Positions 23,437 through 36,234 of a stretch of 64,000 nucleotides of DNA are shown here, piece after piece. The stretch is taken from contig OY756967.1 in assembly GCA_963580455.1 (NCBI GenBank), positions 18,894,022 through 18,958,021 of the forward strand. Direction: 5' to 3'. Position numbers and translations under genes: made by a program. This DNA is from Euonymus europaeus (taxonomy: Eukaryota; Streptophyta; Magnoliopsida; Celastrales; Celastraceae). The notes under the pieces are model-generated. The model made no database searches and was not told where the DNA came from. It saw only the letters and a list, made by a program, of their open reading frames with translations. How positions within the stretch are numbered: position 1 is the first letter of the stretch; each line of letters begins with the position of its first letter.

Positions 23437-23773
23437 GATCTCTGCAATTCGAACTGATAGTAATTCTTCTCTCTCTGTTATTTTTTTCTTCTTGGGTGAC
23501 ATCGCTACTCTGCATGTTTGGTATTATATTCTTATCATTCTGATCTGTGCTTGATTTGTAGATCCGTCTTATTATCTGTGCTCTTGAGTGACTTCGTGTC
23601 TTGCCAATTGTCATTGTTGTTTCTTTCTTTTCTCCATTTCAAATCGGGTGGATATGCAGATAAATCTTAGTTAGTTTTTACCGTGATGTTTTGTTGTTTT
23701 GTTAATCTCAGGTTGGATACTAATTCGTGTAGTCTCTGCTCTGTTGTAGATACTTGACTACTTCGAGAGAAGG

Positions 23774-26700
23774 ATGGGGTATATTGGGTCGCATGGAATA
23801 TCAGCACTCCACAGGTACAAGTACAGTGGTGTGGATCACTCTTATGTCGCCAAATACGTGTTGCAGCCCTTTTGGAGGCGTTGCGTCAATTTCTTCCCAC
23901 TCTGGATGCCGTAAGTGTTCACCTGTTCTTCAAGTAACAATTCCTACACTTTTTCTCGGGTTTCATGGATCTAGTATTTCTTTGATTATAAAGGATTTGT
24001 TGTTTGTGTTGTCAGTCTTAGTTATTAGGCTAGACCGGTTTCGTTTTTTTCTTTTCTTTTGGATAGATTCAGGGCTGGGATCTTCGGATGGTGAAGCTTA
24101 TGCCAAGACCAATGAATTGTCTTTATTTTGCAATAAAATAAAGGGGGCTTTTGTATTAACTGTCGTAGTTGATTATTTAACTAGAAAATAATAATTTATT
24201 GCCGCATGTTTGTTGAGTGTGAGTGTTGGCTTTAGCTTTATTTCTGTGGTGCCACTGTTTTCTTATATGTGGAATTAGTCCAGGCTTCAATTGTATTATT
24301 GTAAACTTAGCAACTTTAAAGCTTTTCCCCCTTTTTCCAAAGTTTTGTCATATTTGATGTTTACCCGAAAAATCATTTGTTTTCTACATTCCTTTTATTT
24401 CTGTTATATTTCAAATTTAGCAATCTTCTTACTGTTAACTGACCTGTTCCTGTACATTTGCATGTCAATTATGTTTTCTTCTGGAACTTCTGCAGGCCAA
24501 ATATGGTAAGACTGTCCTTACTTTTCATTGAGCAGTAATTATCAGTATGATGTATGAGTCCTTGTTAGAATACTGATCACACGTGCTTGTATTTTCAGAT
24601 TACACTTACAGGATTTATGTTCTTACTCACGTCTGCACTGCTAGGCTATGTAAGTAGATTCCATTATACAAGTTTACGTTCTTCACTTTTTAGCACTGTT
24701 GCATTTTTACTTGTTATGATACCCTCATTGTGAATTACTTGTTTGTTGTTAGTAGATGGAAACTTTTCATCTAGTTATTAACTATTATGTTTTCTCAGAT
24801 ATATTCACCTCGGTTGGATTCCCCTCCGCCACGATGGGTTCATTTTGCACATGGTTTACTTCTATTTTTATATCAGGTTCGTTTCTACACCTCGGACAAA
24901 GCAGCAATATTTTTTTCCTATGAATTATGATGCAAAATAACACTTTCCTTATGTCTTGCCAACTATGATACAGACCTTTGATGCTGTAGACGGCAAGCAA
25001 GCACGGCGAACAAATTCCTCAAGCCCATTGGGGGAGTTGTTTGATCATGGTGAGTTCTTTGTTCTTTCTCTCTTCTAATTTACCATCATATTCTAAAGTT
25101 GATTACAATGGTTGCCAATATATTGCAGGATGTGATGCCCTTGCATGTGCGGTATGTGCTATTATCTCCTTTGCTTGTTGTTGACTAAGGCTGGTAAGTG
25201 CATTTTCTTTGACATTTGTTTGTCATCCTTTCAGTTTGAAAGCTTGGCTTTTGCGAGCACCGCCTTGTGTGGAAGATATACTTTCTGGTTCTGGGTTATT
25301 TCAGCCGTTCCATTCTATGGTGCAACATGGGAACAGTAAGTGCATCGAAGACACTTATTCTTTATTTTGTATAAACTGCGAAGATAAAATGACACGCTTT
25401 ATATGTTTTTATCCTGTTTAAAAACAATAACTTGACTATAATCCTTGAGTCTTGACTGCTCACTTTAGAAACTAAACGATGTGAGTTTTTGTGGCTTTAT
25501 GTCTGCATCTGCATAGATGGTTCAAACTCCCACTTGGTGCTATTTATTTTATTCGCAATCAAAACTAATAAAATGGATTTCTGACTTTCTGTTTCTCGTT
25601 GTATTATCGTGGCTCAGTTTTTTTTTTTTTGTCGGTTATCCTTGTTCAAATATCATATTGATTGTTGGATGTAATGCTTCTGGTGTTGATTTTGCATTCT
25701 TTCGTCCAGCTACTTTACCAATACACTTATTCTTCCTGCAATTAATGGACCTACAGAGGGTCTCATGCTAATCTATCTCGCCCATTTTTTCACAGCCATA
25801 GTTGGTATGCTCTTCATACTCTTGTTGTCCTATCCTGTACTGAAGAAAGTATTTATAGTTTTTGTTTTTAAGAATATATTTTCTTTCCAATTACTTTATA
25901 AGGAACATGTTTTTGTTTAATATTTAAGGTGCGGAGTGGTGGATCCTTCAGTTTGGTGACTCTCTGCCATTTTTGAGTTGGGTTCCAATTATAAGCGGTA
26001 AGACTGTCAGATGGCCTGTAGGTGGCTTATTATTCAATATGTTCACAGTAAACAGACAGTTCTTTCTCTTCCTCTTTTCCAACTGTAATTAAGCTTAGTC
26101 AGATTCCTGATCCAACATAAAATGTTTGTGAAATTAATCCATTCGATATCGTTGGCTGAAACTATTTTAATTTGCATTTTGTAGTTTATTTGTGCATGAG
26201 TGGGGAATGTGCTCCTCCACCCTGAGTCCACCCTAGTGCTTTTGCACAGATTATTACTCCATTCTTCAGTGCTTTAGAATTGTGCTCCCTATACGCCCGA
26301 GTACCTTTTGAAATTTCTGAAGGAATCCAAATTTATTCTCAGTAAACAATTCTTATTTTAGCATTGTGCTATGATTCTTTTTTTGTGAGTTTTGGCTTGC
26401 AAGGCATATAGATGAAGTCTATCTCCCTCTTGTTTAGAATTGCGGATCTGTTAAACCCCATGGGACATAGCCTTGTGAATTTGACGGGTATATCTCAAAT
26501 ATTAATTACAAAAAATTATTTGGATGGGTGCCTGGAGTGGATACATCCCTGCTTGCATGTGATTTCACTCTGACCTGCCCATTATGTTCTTTCTCCAGCC
26601 TTTTTAAATAGGTCTTCATTGTCCTGTTTTTGTTCATCTGCTGTTTGTTCTCTTTTCTGCATAAAGTTATCAATAAGTTAGTACAATTAAGATGTTTTAG

Positions 26701-29700
26701 TTTGGACCCTAGATTGGCTATTTATTCATTCTTCAGGTGTCAAATAAAAAATGGCATATTCATTGAAAGGGTATGATTTTTATTAGCGATATATCTGTCT
26801 TCGCGTTCCAATTGCTTATCAAATTAGAACTTATATTCCCTTAATCAGTTCAGGTTTTTGTTTCCTTTTTTTTTTTTTTTCTTTTCATCTTTACCTTTTG
26901 GCGTCTATGTAGTTTATAGGGAAATCAAGTCATTTTTCTTGTTTCCCTTCCTAACCTCAGGGATCCCAACATACAAAGCTGTGTTGTATTTGATGACAGC
27001 ATTTTAGTTTCCTCTTTTTTTTTATATATATTTACCTTTTGGCGTGTCCTATGTTAAAGTTTATAGGAAAATCTACTCATTTTTCTTGTTTCCCACCCTA
27101 ACTTCAGGAATCCCAACATACAAAGCTGTGTTATTTTTTATGACAGCGTTTTAGTTTCCTCTTCTTTTTTGGATCTTTACCTTGTGGCGTGTCTTATGTT
27201 CAAGTTTATAGGAAAATCAACTCATTTTTCTTGTTTCCATCCCTAATTTCAGGAATCCCGACATACAAAGCAGTATTATATTTGATGACAGCTTTTGGTG
27301 TCATACCAACTATTGCATTCAAGTAAGTGACTATGCACTGGTTTAAAGATTATAATATGTTTTTCTTTTTCTTATTTCGTGTTAACCCAATTAGGCAGTT
27401 AGGATCATCCAATCTCTTATGTAAGTTATATTCTGGGACTAATTGATTGTATTCTACTGGTTCATGGTTCATATTTGCTCAGATACTTTGTATGAATGAG
27501 CTTTGCTCATCTCTTGCTAAACAGAACTAGTTTGAAGTTCTTCCACAATCTTTTTGTGCAGCGTATCCAATGTTCATAAGGTTGTTCAGGCAAGAAAGGG
27601 AAGCATGTTACTGGCCTTAGCGATGGTAACCTTGAAGCCCCTTAAAAAATATGTATTTACTGATTCTATCTTCACCCATTAAATATCATGTTCTTATTTG
27701 TCAGCTTTATCCATTTGTCGTGCTCTTGGGAGGAGTGCTCGTGTGGTAAGACTTCAACTGTGCTATTTGGTTCAGTCAAGAGTCTTAATTTGTACTGTAC
27801 ATTGTCCTTATATGAGATCTTATTCTTTATGCAGGGATTATCTTTCTCCGTCTGATATAATGAGGAATTATCCACATTTAGTAGTAGTGGGCACAGGACT
27901 TGCATTTGGGTTCCTTGTGGTAAGAAACCAATTCTACTTAGATTTTCATTTAATCTCATTATGTCCTTAAGTTTCCACAATTCGGCTTGTTTGGGGGTTT
28001 GATTTTATGGTTTTTCCTTTTGTTCCAGGCTGTTGTCTTTTACTTATTGCTTCTGTGGGAACTCTGACTCACTCTTGCTGATTTTACTTTATCATTGCAT
28101 AACTTAAATTCTTTCACAATATAGTTTTAACTTTGGTGGTCATTTTTTTTTTATTGTAGTCATGTTGGCTGGTGTCTATAATGCACCATGTCCTTATGGG
28201 GAACTTCAGACTTGTAGTTACTTTTGCAATGCAAAATTTAGAATCGAGTAATGTTGCATCCTTGACTATTGGCCTTTTCCTTTTCTTTTTTGACAGGGAA
28301 GGATGATTCTAGCTCACTTGTGTGATGAACCCAAGGGATTGAAAACTAATATGTGCATGGTATGTAGCATTATATCGTTTCATCCTGTTGGGTTTTGGCT
28401 ATGAACGTAATACAATAAGCCATGATTTTTATACTAGACATTGAATAAAAGGGGGTTCCTCGTCCAGCCACTGTTCTGGATTCTTTTCTTTTTCCTTTTC
28501 TGTGTTTGGTGCTTGGGTTGGGACTGGGGCAAGAGAGGATGCTTTTTCCTTCACTTAATGACATAACATGATTTAACTAATAGTTTTGTTCATGGCTAAA
28601 GCAAGACTTAAATGCTAAGTTATATATGTATGTTTTTTTGTGCAGTCGCTTCTGTATCTACCATTTGCCATTGCGAATGTGCTTACAGCCAAACTGAATG
28701 ATGGGTATGTGGTCGTATGTTGATCATTTCTGTGGTGTTGACAATCATGTAGAGATGTCTTAGGCTTTGAAATTTGTTGCAGAGTACCACTGGTTGATGA
28801 AGTCTGGGTTCTTCTCGGTTATTGCGTATTTACAGGTTTGTACCTTTTGCCACAGTTTTGATTATATATATATATATATATATTGTGAATATGCAATGAA
28901 TCTGCTTTCCATGTGAGGCTCTTTGGAAACAATTCTTATGTTTACTTCTAGTTACCATTGTAATTGAACTTCTATGAAAGAGTTATCTGATTCTTAATTA
29001 CCATTCATTGTTTATACAACCAGTTGGCCACACTAAAGTTGAAATTCATAGTCTTTTTATTTGTCTTTTTGTTTTTAGTGCCTATAATTTTCTTTTGTTA
29101 AGACGTGCATTGATATTTTTTTCTCAAAAAAAATACAGCCATACTCATACACTTACACGTCCAGCTCTTCTCTTTGCTTTATGCAGCGGCACTGTACTTG
29201 CACTTAGCCACATCGGTGATTCATGAAATCACGACCGCCTTGGGAATTTATTGTTTCAGGTGAGTTTCCAGTTCCACCTATCAGAGTATGAAAGCATTGG
29301 ACTTGAATCAAAATCATGATTCAATGAAAATTTTTATCTGGAATATGGCTAGAGATAAAAGACTGGAGCAGGACATGTCAAATCTGGATAAATTGATTTC
29401 TTTTAATGATAGGAAAATTTGATATGTTGAGTTAGATAGCTTATGTAGGGATTTCCAAATTTATAATGGTTAGTTTACATATAGCTGTGCGTGAATTTCT
29501 TTTTGGTTGGTCCTGGCTCACTCAGATGTCATAACTATCTCCTTGTTCAACTTTATTTTTTAATTTGTTGTCATTTCATGAGCTCATTTTTGTTGATGTT
29601 AGATAAAGTGAAGTTGTGCTTTTATGGAAATAGATAGGGTGGGGATAGTCACACCCCAACAATTACCGGTCCCACCCCCAAAAAAAAAGTCCATCTCGCC

Positions 29701-30589
29701 ACATCCCACCCGGTCTGAACCCATATCCCACGAAACCCTAATTCCCTCCCTCTTCGTCTCTGTTTCAGCTCCTTCAACCTTTATCGTCCTTCAGCTTCGT
29801 CTACCTTCATTGAGACACCTTCCTTAAGTCCCTCCTCTCTCATAACTGGTCTAACCTGTCAACTCTATTCATCTCCCTCCCACCAGTTCAGGGTTCAGAT
29901 CGGGGACTTCCGAGACTTTTAATCTCGAACTTTCAGATCGAGGACTTCCGATCTTCACTTCGGGTACTTCCAATCTCCAACTTCCAGATAGGACTTCCGA
30001 TCTCCAACTTCCTCTTGAGCTGACCTTAGTAAACTCCTCCTTGTTAGGCCGAGATTGAGTTGTTGTACTGTACAAAATTAGAGAAGAGAGGCTAGACCAA
30101 AGAAAGAGGAAGCAAATACCAGCTGGAAGAAAAGTCCTACTGGAAGAAAAATTAAAACTATAAGCTGCGCAAATACCAGCTACGAAACATTGAAGACAGA
30201 AAAAAAAATGGAGGAAGTGAGGAAGATGGGGTGGGACTCGAAAAAATGGTTTTTTATTTTAAAAATTGAAAAATGAACTGTATTTAGTTTCTGTCTATTT
30301 TTAAGTGGGGTTTTTATAGTTTTGGGGTGGGACCGGTAATTGTTGGGGTGTGATTAGCCTCACCTAAATAGATAAGATATGCCTTTGAAATTGTTTATTG
30401 TATGAGTTTTAAGGCTTTAAGTTTGTGTTTGGTAGAGCGCAAGTTTTAATAACGTATAAGTTGTATGTTAGATTAGAACCAAGGTTTTGATATGTTATGC
30501 AATGGATAGTTTCTTTCACAACATAGGATATCGATTTCTTAACTTCTATTCCCTTACTGAATGGCAGGGTAACTCGCAAAGAAGCTTGA
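23774..30589 (+). CDS. AAPT1: Aminoalcohol phosphotransferase (CDP-choline/CDP-ethanolamine:DAG), 18 coding exons, 389 aa
   Basis: Final Kennedy-pathway enzyme: joins diacylglycerol to CDP-choline or CDP-ethanolamine, making phosphatidylcholine or phosphatidylethanolamine in ER/Golgi membranes. Exons: 23774-23910, 24496-24505 (10 nt), 24599-24649, 24799-24876, 24974-25049, 25129-25151, 25235-25335, 25710-25804, 25929-25997, 27253-27322, 27562-27625, 27705-27745, 27835-27919, 28297-28359, 28646-28704, 28783-28835, 29187-29259, 30568-30589; total 1170 nt, all GT-AG. The start [19 protein letters not shown] and the end RVTRKEA fit the family, as does the length. The CDP-alcohol phosphotransferase signature DGxxAR(x)8GxxxDxxxD is complete across exons 5-6 ([20 protein letters not shown]). 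Several hydrophobic membrane segments follow. The intron before exon 10 carries two decoy copies of that exon's start, and the last intron carries a MULE-type MITE. Nothing disables the gene. Confidence 0.96.
26862..27300 (+). repeat. Triplicated intron end plus start of AAPT1 exon 10
   Basis: A ~143-bp block is present three times in tandem: TTACCTTTTGGCG (third copy TTACCTTGTGGCG) starts at 26891, 27032 and 27177. Each copy has a T-rich tract, a CAG acceptor (exon-like sequence from 26961, 27108 and the real 27253) and about 15 codons (GIPTYKAV(L/F) to MTAF). In the first two copies the frame then meets TAG (27005 and 27152); in the third it continues as GVIPTIAFN. The first two are therefore decoy acceptors or pseudo-exons. 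Confidence 0.9.
28861..28883. repeat. (AT)n microsatellite in an AAPT1 intron
   Basis: A nearly perfect AT run of 23 bases lies just after exon 16. Confidence 0.85.
29637..30365. mobile_element. MULE-type MITE, 729 bp, in the last AAPT1 intron
   Basis: Terminal inverted repeats of about 43 bp are seen: the left end GGGTGGGGATAGTCACACCC continues through CAACAATTACCGGTCCCACC, and the right end is its reverse complement with few changes (AGGTGAGGCTAATCACACCC read inwards). The flanks are the 9-bp duplication AAATAGATA (29628-29636 and 30366-30374). A 9-bp duplication with long TIRs points to the Mutator superfamily. Inside, GACTTCCGATCT-like units repeat several times (29900-30010). No transposase. 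Confidence 0.88.
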
Positions 30590-31506
30590 ATCTGCTAATG
30601 GGTATGTTTTTCACGCGTTCATGACCCATGCTAGATATCTTACATGCTTCCATAATTGAGTTATTTGCTCTGTTGTATAGTTCTTAAATGTGTTCTAATT
30701 TCACTAGCATGCAGTGCTTTCGACTCATGGTTATTTCTGCACTCCCTTTGGATGTTGCTTCTTCAGCTGGCAGGTCAGGAATGATGCAGCAACACTTAAA
30801 ACAAGGGATTTGGGTCATCATGCTTCATTTAATGTCGAGTATTTGAGCTGTAAGCGGATCCAGTTGACAGGGTCCAGTTCAACTGCATCATTGTGGATTA
30901 CTTATTGATTTGCACGAGATTAGGCAATATATATATATATATATATATGTTTTCTTTTTCTATGTTTTTTTTATGTATTGAATATGTATGCTACCTGCCG
31001 AAGGCCTAGGCTTTGTAGGGCGATAGAGTTCTGATAGTTCAATTTTATATGTTTAGGTTAGACTAATCGTATTTGTTACACTTGCACCATAAAATCACAA
31101 AACTTAAAACAAATGAATGGCACACGCCGCAGCCATTAAAGGGATATACAGGATTGTGCAGATGCATAATCCTGTATCCAGATTCAAGTGCACACCCTTG
31201 ATAAGTGGTAACACAACATATTTCATTCAAGTTCGCATATACCCTAGCAGTTTTCACTACGATCAAGTCCATGATGGTTTGGATACAACAGGAGGGCAAC
31301 TAATGTCTTTCACCTGCTTCAACGAGATGAAGGCAACATTCACCTTAAGAAAGACACAGTGGGGATGGATTGCTTGGAACTTCTCATGGCAACCGTTCAA
31401 GTGCGGTATCAATTTTTGCTCAATTATTGCATCCCATCCAAGGAATGCATGAAAGTGAAGATGACCATTGAATTTGAAGCTGTTTCTGGAGTTAACGATG
31501 ACAACA
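30590..31506. other. 3' regions of two convergent genes, with an (AT)n tract
   Basis: AAPT1 ends at 30589 on the plus strand and the DUF2232-like gene ends at 31507 on the minus strand, so this 0.9 kb must hold both 3' UTRs and poly(A) sites. A possible 3'-UTR intron of AAPT1 has a GGTATG donor near 30600. An (AT)n run lies at 30928-30949. Open frames here (31063-31452) are short and lack any domain. Confidence 0.55.
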
Positions 31507-33956
31507 CTATAAGGCCTTTTCCAACCAATTTGGCAATCTCAACGAACTCCTCATCCCAAGTCGTGTCAGGAACACAGAATACAAAAGGTGTAGTATGAAC
31601 ACAAAGAATCCACAATTCAGAAACACCTGTTGAATGTAGAAAAAACTCCAGTATTCGATAAACCAACAATAGACAACAAAATCAGAATAAGAAGATAAAT
31701 GGTTTACTCTACCAGGGTTCCGAAGATGGTGTATATTATGTTCATTGAAGGGACTATGTTGATGTTCATCGCAGCAAATATCAATGTGAGAGAGGCGTGG
31801 ATGTTTATGGTAATCTAAAAGCAGAAGGAAGAACTCTGTAAGTGAATTTCCAATATCAATTTCCAAATATAAGGATGAACAAACTTGAGTGCAAAATCAC
31901 CCAAAAGGGATAGAAACTTACCAAAGCAAGTATGTTTTCACTTATTAAAAATGAAGATGTCAAAACATACCCCATTACACCCATCGATCGAACCTGCAGT
32001 TTAAACGTCATTTGCAATTTGGAATATGAAAGGTGTGAGAGAAAGCCATTGCTTTTTAGAGGAGAGAACAAATTCAAGACAAAAGGGTGCAAAGTAAAAA
32101 ATTACAATTGTACACAAGAAAATCGAAACACGCCAATCCGCTCCCAACCTGAAAAGATGTATAAAGGGGAAAAAACCTAGTAGTTAGTAGTTACCCACAG
32201 ACCATAATTTAATCTAATAGTATGATACTCAACACATTCAGAAACTAGCATAGAGATGGGCACTATTCCAAGTATATGAGGAGTCGAAGTGTCCCTTAAA
32301 GCACATTTAAACTGATAATTCCATTGATTGCATTGCTCTACAAAAAGAAACTAGTTTTACTGGCTCTAGTTGGTTTAGAGACCACTTGAAGGTAGACAAA
32401 TATATATATATTGGAAATGAATTAAAATAAGGGAAGCACGGGAAAAAAAAAGAAGATTCGATGAAATCGCTTGGAAGGTCAAAAAATTTCAATACATCTA
32501 TAATGCAATTCAATATAAAGTACCAAGGAAATTATCAGATCATGAATTAGAAATTAGTCAATTACACTCCCAATAAAAGATAAAGAGAAACAAAACAAAA
32601 TCAATAATTTGTACAAATATCTGTTGCTTGCTGATAAGAACCTAGTTCTAACAACAGCTTCGGAGTAGCTTCTTTCACACAATACAAAACTAAAATAAAA
32701 TCGCCACCCCTCCCACAAAAACTAAACAGACGTATAGTCCAGTACAAACCCTAACGCCTGAGGAACATAACACTGACGGCGTGGTAAAAGTGACATACAC
32801 AACAACATACTACACACAAAATATCCAAAGCACTACACTTAGTAATCTGACTTGGGCTGACACCTCAAATAGTTATGGGATTCGTATCACTTACCTCCAC
32901 AAAGTTCCCATTGCCAAACCGACTAAACCATTTGTCAGCTGAAAGACGGACAACCATAAAACAAGTTGAACTTCCATAAACCATAGTACCATAATATCTT
33001 AAGTTGGAATGTGAGAATGGTTCCTGTAAAACATTATTTTAGATAAGCAATGAAAAGACCACTGCATCTCACCAGATATATCAAGGCTTTCACAGGTCCA
33101 GACAAGACAAACAATAGCATTGCTGTTGCGACCTGCCAAAGCCAAACTATATTTTATAACCATACCTATAGATATCCGATAATTTTGAGGCTTAAGCCAA
33201 TCCGTGTTTAAAAATTATGGTCTTGTTGACAGGAGCATACCATAGTTTTTCTTCCAGCCGCGATACCCCATCTCAATGAGGATATAACTATTGGCAATGC
33301 AAAGAAGCATCCAAAGTAATTCTGCACAAAAAACCATAACCCAAATGAGAGACTTTGTACAGGCCATAACGGAATTATATAGCAAACGAACCCAAAGGTC
33401 ATCATTTTAAAGATTAAGGATCTACAAAAATGAATTGACTATTAACAGTTTAAACACTCACAATGATAAACAGCTTGAGAAATACGTGGCTAAATCAATC
33501 AAACCAATAGCTAGATAAGCGTTGGCAATACAAGGTAATTTGCTAAATATATTTAGCAAATAAACCAAAAACTTCAAACCCAACCTCTATTGAGAGTGAA
33601 TTGCTTAAGAAGTACAGAAGCCCAGTAACGGCAGCGAACATGGAGCACTCCACCAATCTCAGTGTTTTCTGATAAACGACACCGTCCGTCGCCAAGTCTT
33701 CAAATTCGGCCGATACAATTGGGTGGGCTCCTCCTTGTCCCTCCTCTTCATAGTTGTAGATAGATGCATTAATTCCGGAAAAACTCCAAAATTTGAAGCT
33801 GGGTCGGTGGAGAGACGGTGTGAGAAGATAAGATGAAGAGAGAGGGATGAACTTGTCGGGGAGCCTGAGATGTCGTCGAAAGAGAGAGGAGTTGTAAGGG
33901 GCAGTTTTAGGAATTCGAAAAGTGAAGGGTTGAGTATGGAATTTTAGGAGATTCAT
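31507..33956 (-). CDS. Probable plastid multi-pass membrane protein (DUF2232-like), 8 exons, 297 aa
   Basis: Minus-strand exons: 33956-33585, 33321-33241, 33132-33073, 32938-32895, 32148-32106, 31993-31922, 31814-31713 and 31626-31507, with GT-AG borders and an unbroken frame. The first ~70 residues (MNLLKFHTQPFTFRIPKTAP) are rich in Ser, Pro, Arg and basic residues and poor in acids, fitting a chloroplast transit peptide. The body has about five to six hydrophobic segments with conserved blocks ENYFGCFFALPIVISSLRWG, AAGRKTMVATAMLLFVLSGP, VMGYVLTSSFLIS and the end FLTRLGMRSSLRLPNWL. This resembles the plant members of the bacterial DUF2232/YybS-like membrane family. Substrate and role are unknown; an S-component-like transport role is only a guess. 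Confidence 0.85.
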
Positions 33957-36234
33957 TCTTCAGCATTCATGGAGGACACTGTTCCTTCCACTCGCACTTC
34001 GGTCCGAGAGCGGGAGACAGCCGAGACAACCAGACATATTCACGGCCCCCGCAATCTATAGAATAGAAGCCTTTGGGCTTGGGCCCTCTAATTTGGGTCC
34101 ATTTCATTTTATTTGATTTGCGAACTTTGGGCCAATAATTTTGGTTTGGTTTATACTTTATAGGGCATAAGCCTTTGACAATTTGACCGGCTCATGAAGC
34201 CCGTTACACAATTTTTTGTGGAAGTCTTAAATCTTTAATCATAAATCCTAATATGTCATTTTTTTAGAAAAATGTATGATTTAACGAATCTCAAGTAGTT
34301 CAGTTGGCGAAATGGATTTTATGTAATCTCAAACCCCGAGTTTAAACTCCACTTCTTTCCCTTATTCAATATATATATAAGAATTGTCGCCCCTCCTAAA
34401 GAACATGCGTGGTGAAATAAGTAGAGAATGAATTATCTTGGCTTAGATTCAAAGAAAAATAACCTTTCTACCGGAAACTCATAAAGAAAATATGGAATTT
34501 CTATAATAATTTAGTCAGTGCAATATCTATTTATAGTAGTTTAGGCATTTGACCTAATTTGATGGGTCCCTCAGTAGACATGCAAGTTGGGGCCAGCAAA
34601 ATATGTTGACATATTGCACTCCTCAAATGATCTTGAGCGACTACAAAAGAGAACAACAAACTATTTTGTTTGGAAATATTCCAATGTCCAATAACCCTTT
34701 AGAGAAGTTTTTTTCCCCGTTGGTGCTGGTCATTTCAAAATAAAACATATCAAAATCTCCATAATTTTATGGGGCAGCACATATATCACATGATTTGGAG
34801 GCAAATTTACGATTCAAAATTCAAATTCATGGACAATGTTTATATTCAAATATTTAGGGATATTTTTTATTGAGATACTAACATTTTTATTTTCTTAATT
34901 TACTCATCAACCACAAAACAACAAAAATAGCCAAGACCATATAAGAAACATCATGATTATCAAGATTTCAATAGGTTTGTGTCCCAATGATGCATTGGGA
35001 TACTGCATGCTTGGGGCGTGCGAGCCAGCCTAATCCCATTATTGGACAAAACATGCATTCTCCTACTGCCTACCCTAATACCGAATGGAACTGATAAACG
35101 TATGATCTTCGTCAATTTCTCAAAGAATAAGAAAATTCAGAAAATACTCTAAAAATGACATGTTTATTTTATTCAAATCTGCCTCTCATAGAAGGTTACG
35201 ATACCTTATATAATGTCCAAGAATTTTAATTGCAACATATTTAATAAAGAAAATAAATTAGTCAAGCAATAGATTACGGAAATCCTAAATTATGCAAAAG
35301 GGTCCGAAAACACCATTGAAACGTCCATTTTGTAGGTTGAAAATGATGTTTTTACCGTTAGCTCCACACTGTCGGACTTGAAATAAACTTCATTTTGATA
35401 TCTTACTGGCCCAAAATAAACATACGTGAATGCTTGAACATTGTGGAAATGATCACAACCCAAGTGAAAGAAGGCGCACTCAAGGCTTGGTTAACCAAAA
35501 CTAGTTGGGAATTAAATCCTTGATTTATCGTAGAAGTTTTGTTGATAGTACAAGGAGTAAAATCAAGATCAACTTGTCTACGTTGTGTACTACGATTCAA
35601 GTACAAACGAATAGGGAAAAGAAGAGAATTTTTAGTTCTGCACGACACGTAAAAGAAAATAACGTCATTTGCTCCAAAATTTCACTAATATGTCTCTCCC
35701 CTGCATGTTTGCCAATACAGATGACCAGATCAAGACCACCAATTTCACCAAAAGTCAAAGAAAAAGAGTCAACTGTCCACGTGGGTTCATCCAATAGATT
35801 TTTCCGTGTGACAAAGTGCCATGATCTACAAGAAAACGACACATCATAATCTGTGTGTCCCTTGAACAATCATAATAACCTAAACATATGTTCCTACAAA
35901 TGTTTTTTTTTGCCAATAAAATAAAATATAATAAAATATTTATTTTGTTGATTTGATTGAGTATATTCTTAATGTGATTCGATAAATAAAATATATTAAT
36001 ATAAAATATAAATTTATTGACTTAATTTTTATATAATAGAGATGAAGTCATAAAACTCAATATTAATTTTTGTAGAATTGTAGTAGATGTGGGTGTGTGC
36101 TGTAAGATTCACAGATGAAACCAACATGATGGCCAATCATGTTTCATCATTTCATGCCTCCATTGCATTATTTGCATCTCTTTTTCTTCTTCAATGGGCA
36201 ATTAATTGGAACAAGATACGCCTCCATCATCATG
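33957..36234. other. Intergenic DNA with a SINE-like piece and no gene
   Basis: No coding gene is recognised. The first ~100 bp should be the leader and promoter of the minus-strand plastid-protein gene. The rest is AT-rich, becoming almost pure A/T around 35900-36060. Short frames at 35403-35869 overlap on both strands and have no domain. Confidence 0.5.
34290..34370 (+). repeat. SINE-like tRNA-derived fragment
   Basis: A box TAGTTCAGTTGG (34296-34307) and a B-box-like GAGTTTAAACTCC (34338-34350) have Pol III promoter spacing. A TAT-rich tail follows. Degenerate. Confidence 0.4.

Noticed and set aside
23754..24191. 145-codon frame overlapping AAPT1 exon 1
   Set aside because: Out of frame with the clearly conserved AAPT1 start and runs into intron sequence.
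31117..31598. Plus-strand frames downstream of AAPT1
   Set aside because: They are antisense to the 3' UTR and last exon of the DUF2232-like gene, which has a clear conserved frame.
35403..35869. Overlapping open frames on both strands near 35.4-35.9 kb
   Set aside because: No domain, no splice sites with conserved borders, and composition like the flanking intergenic DNA.
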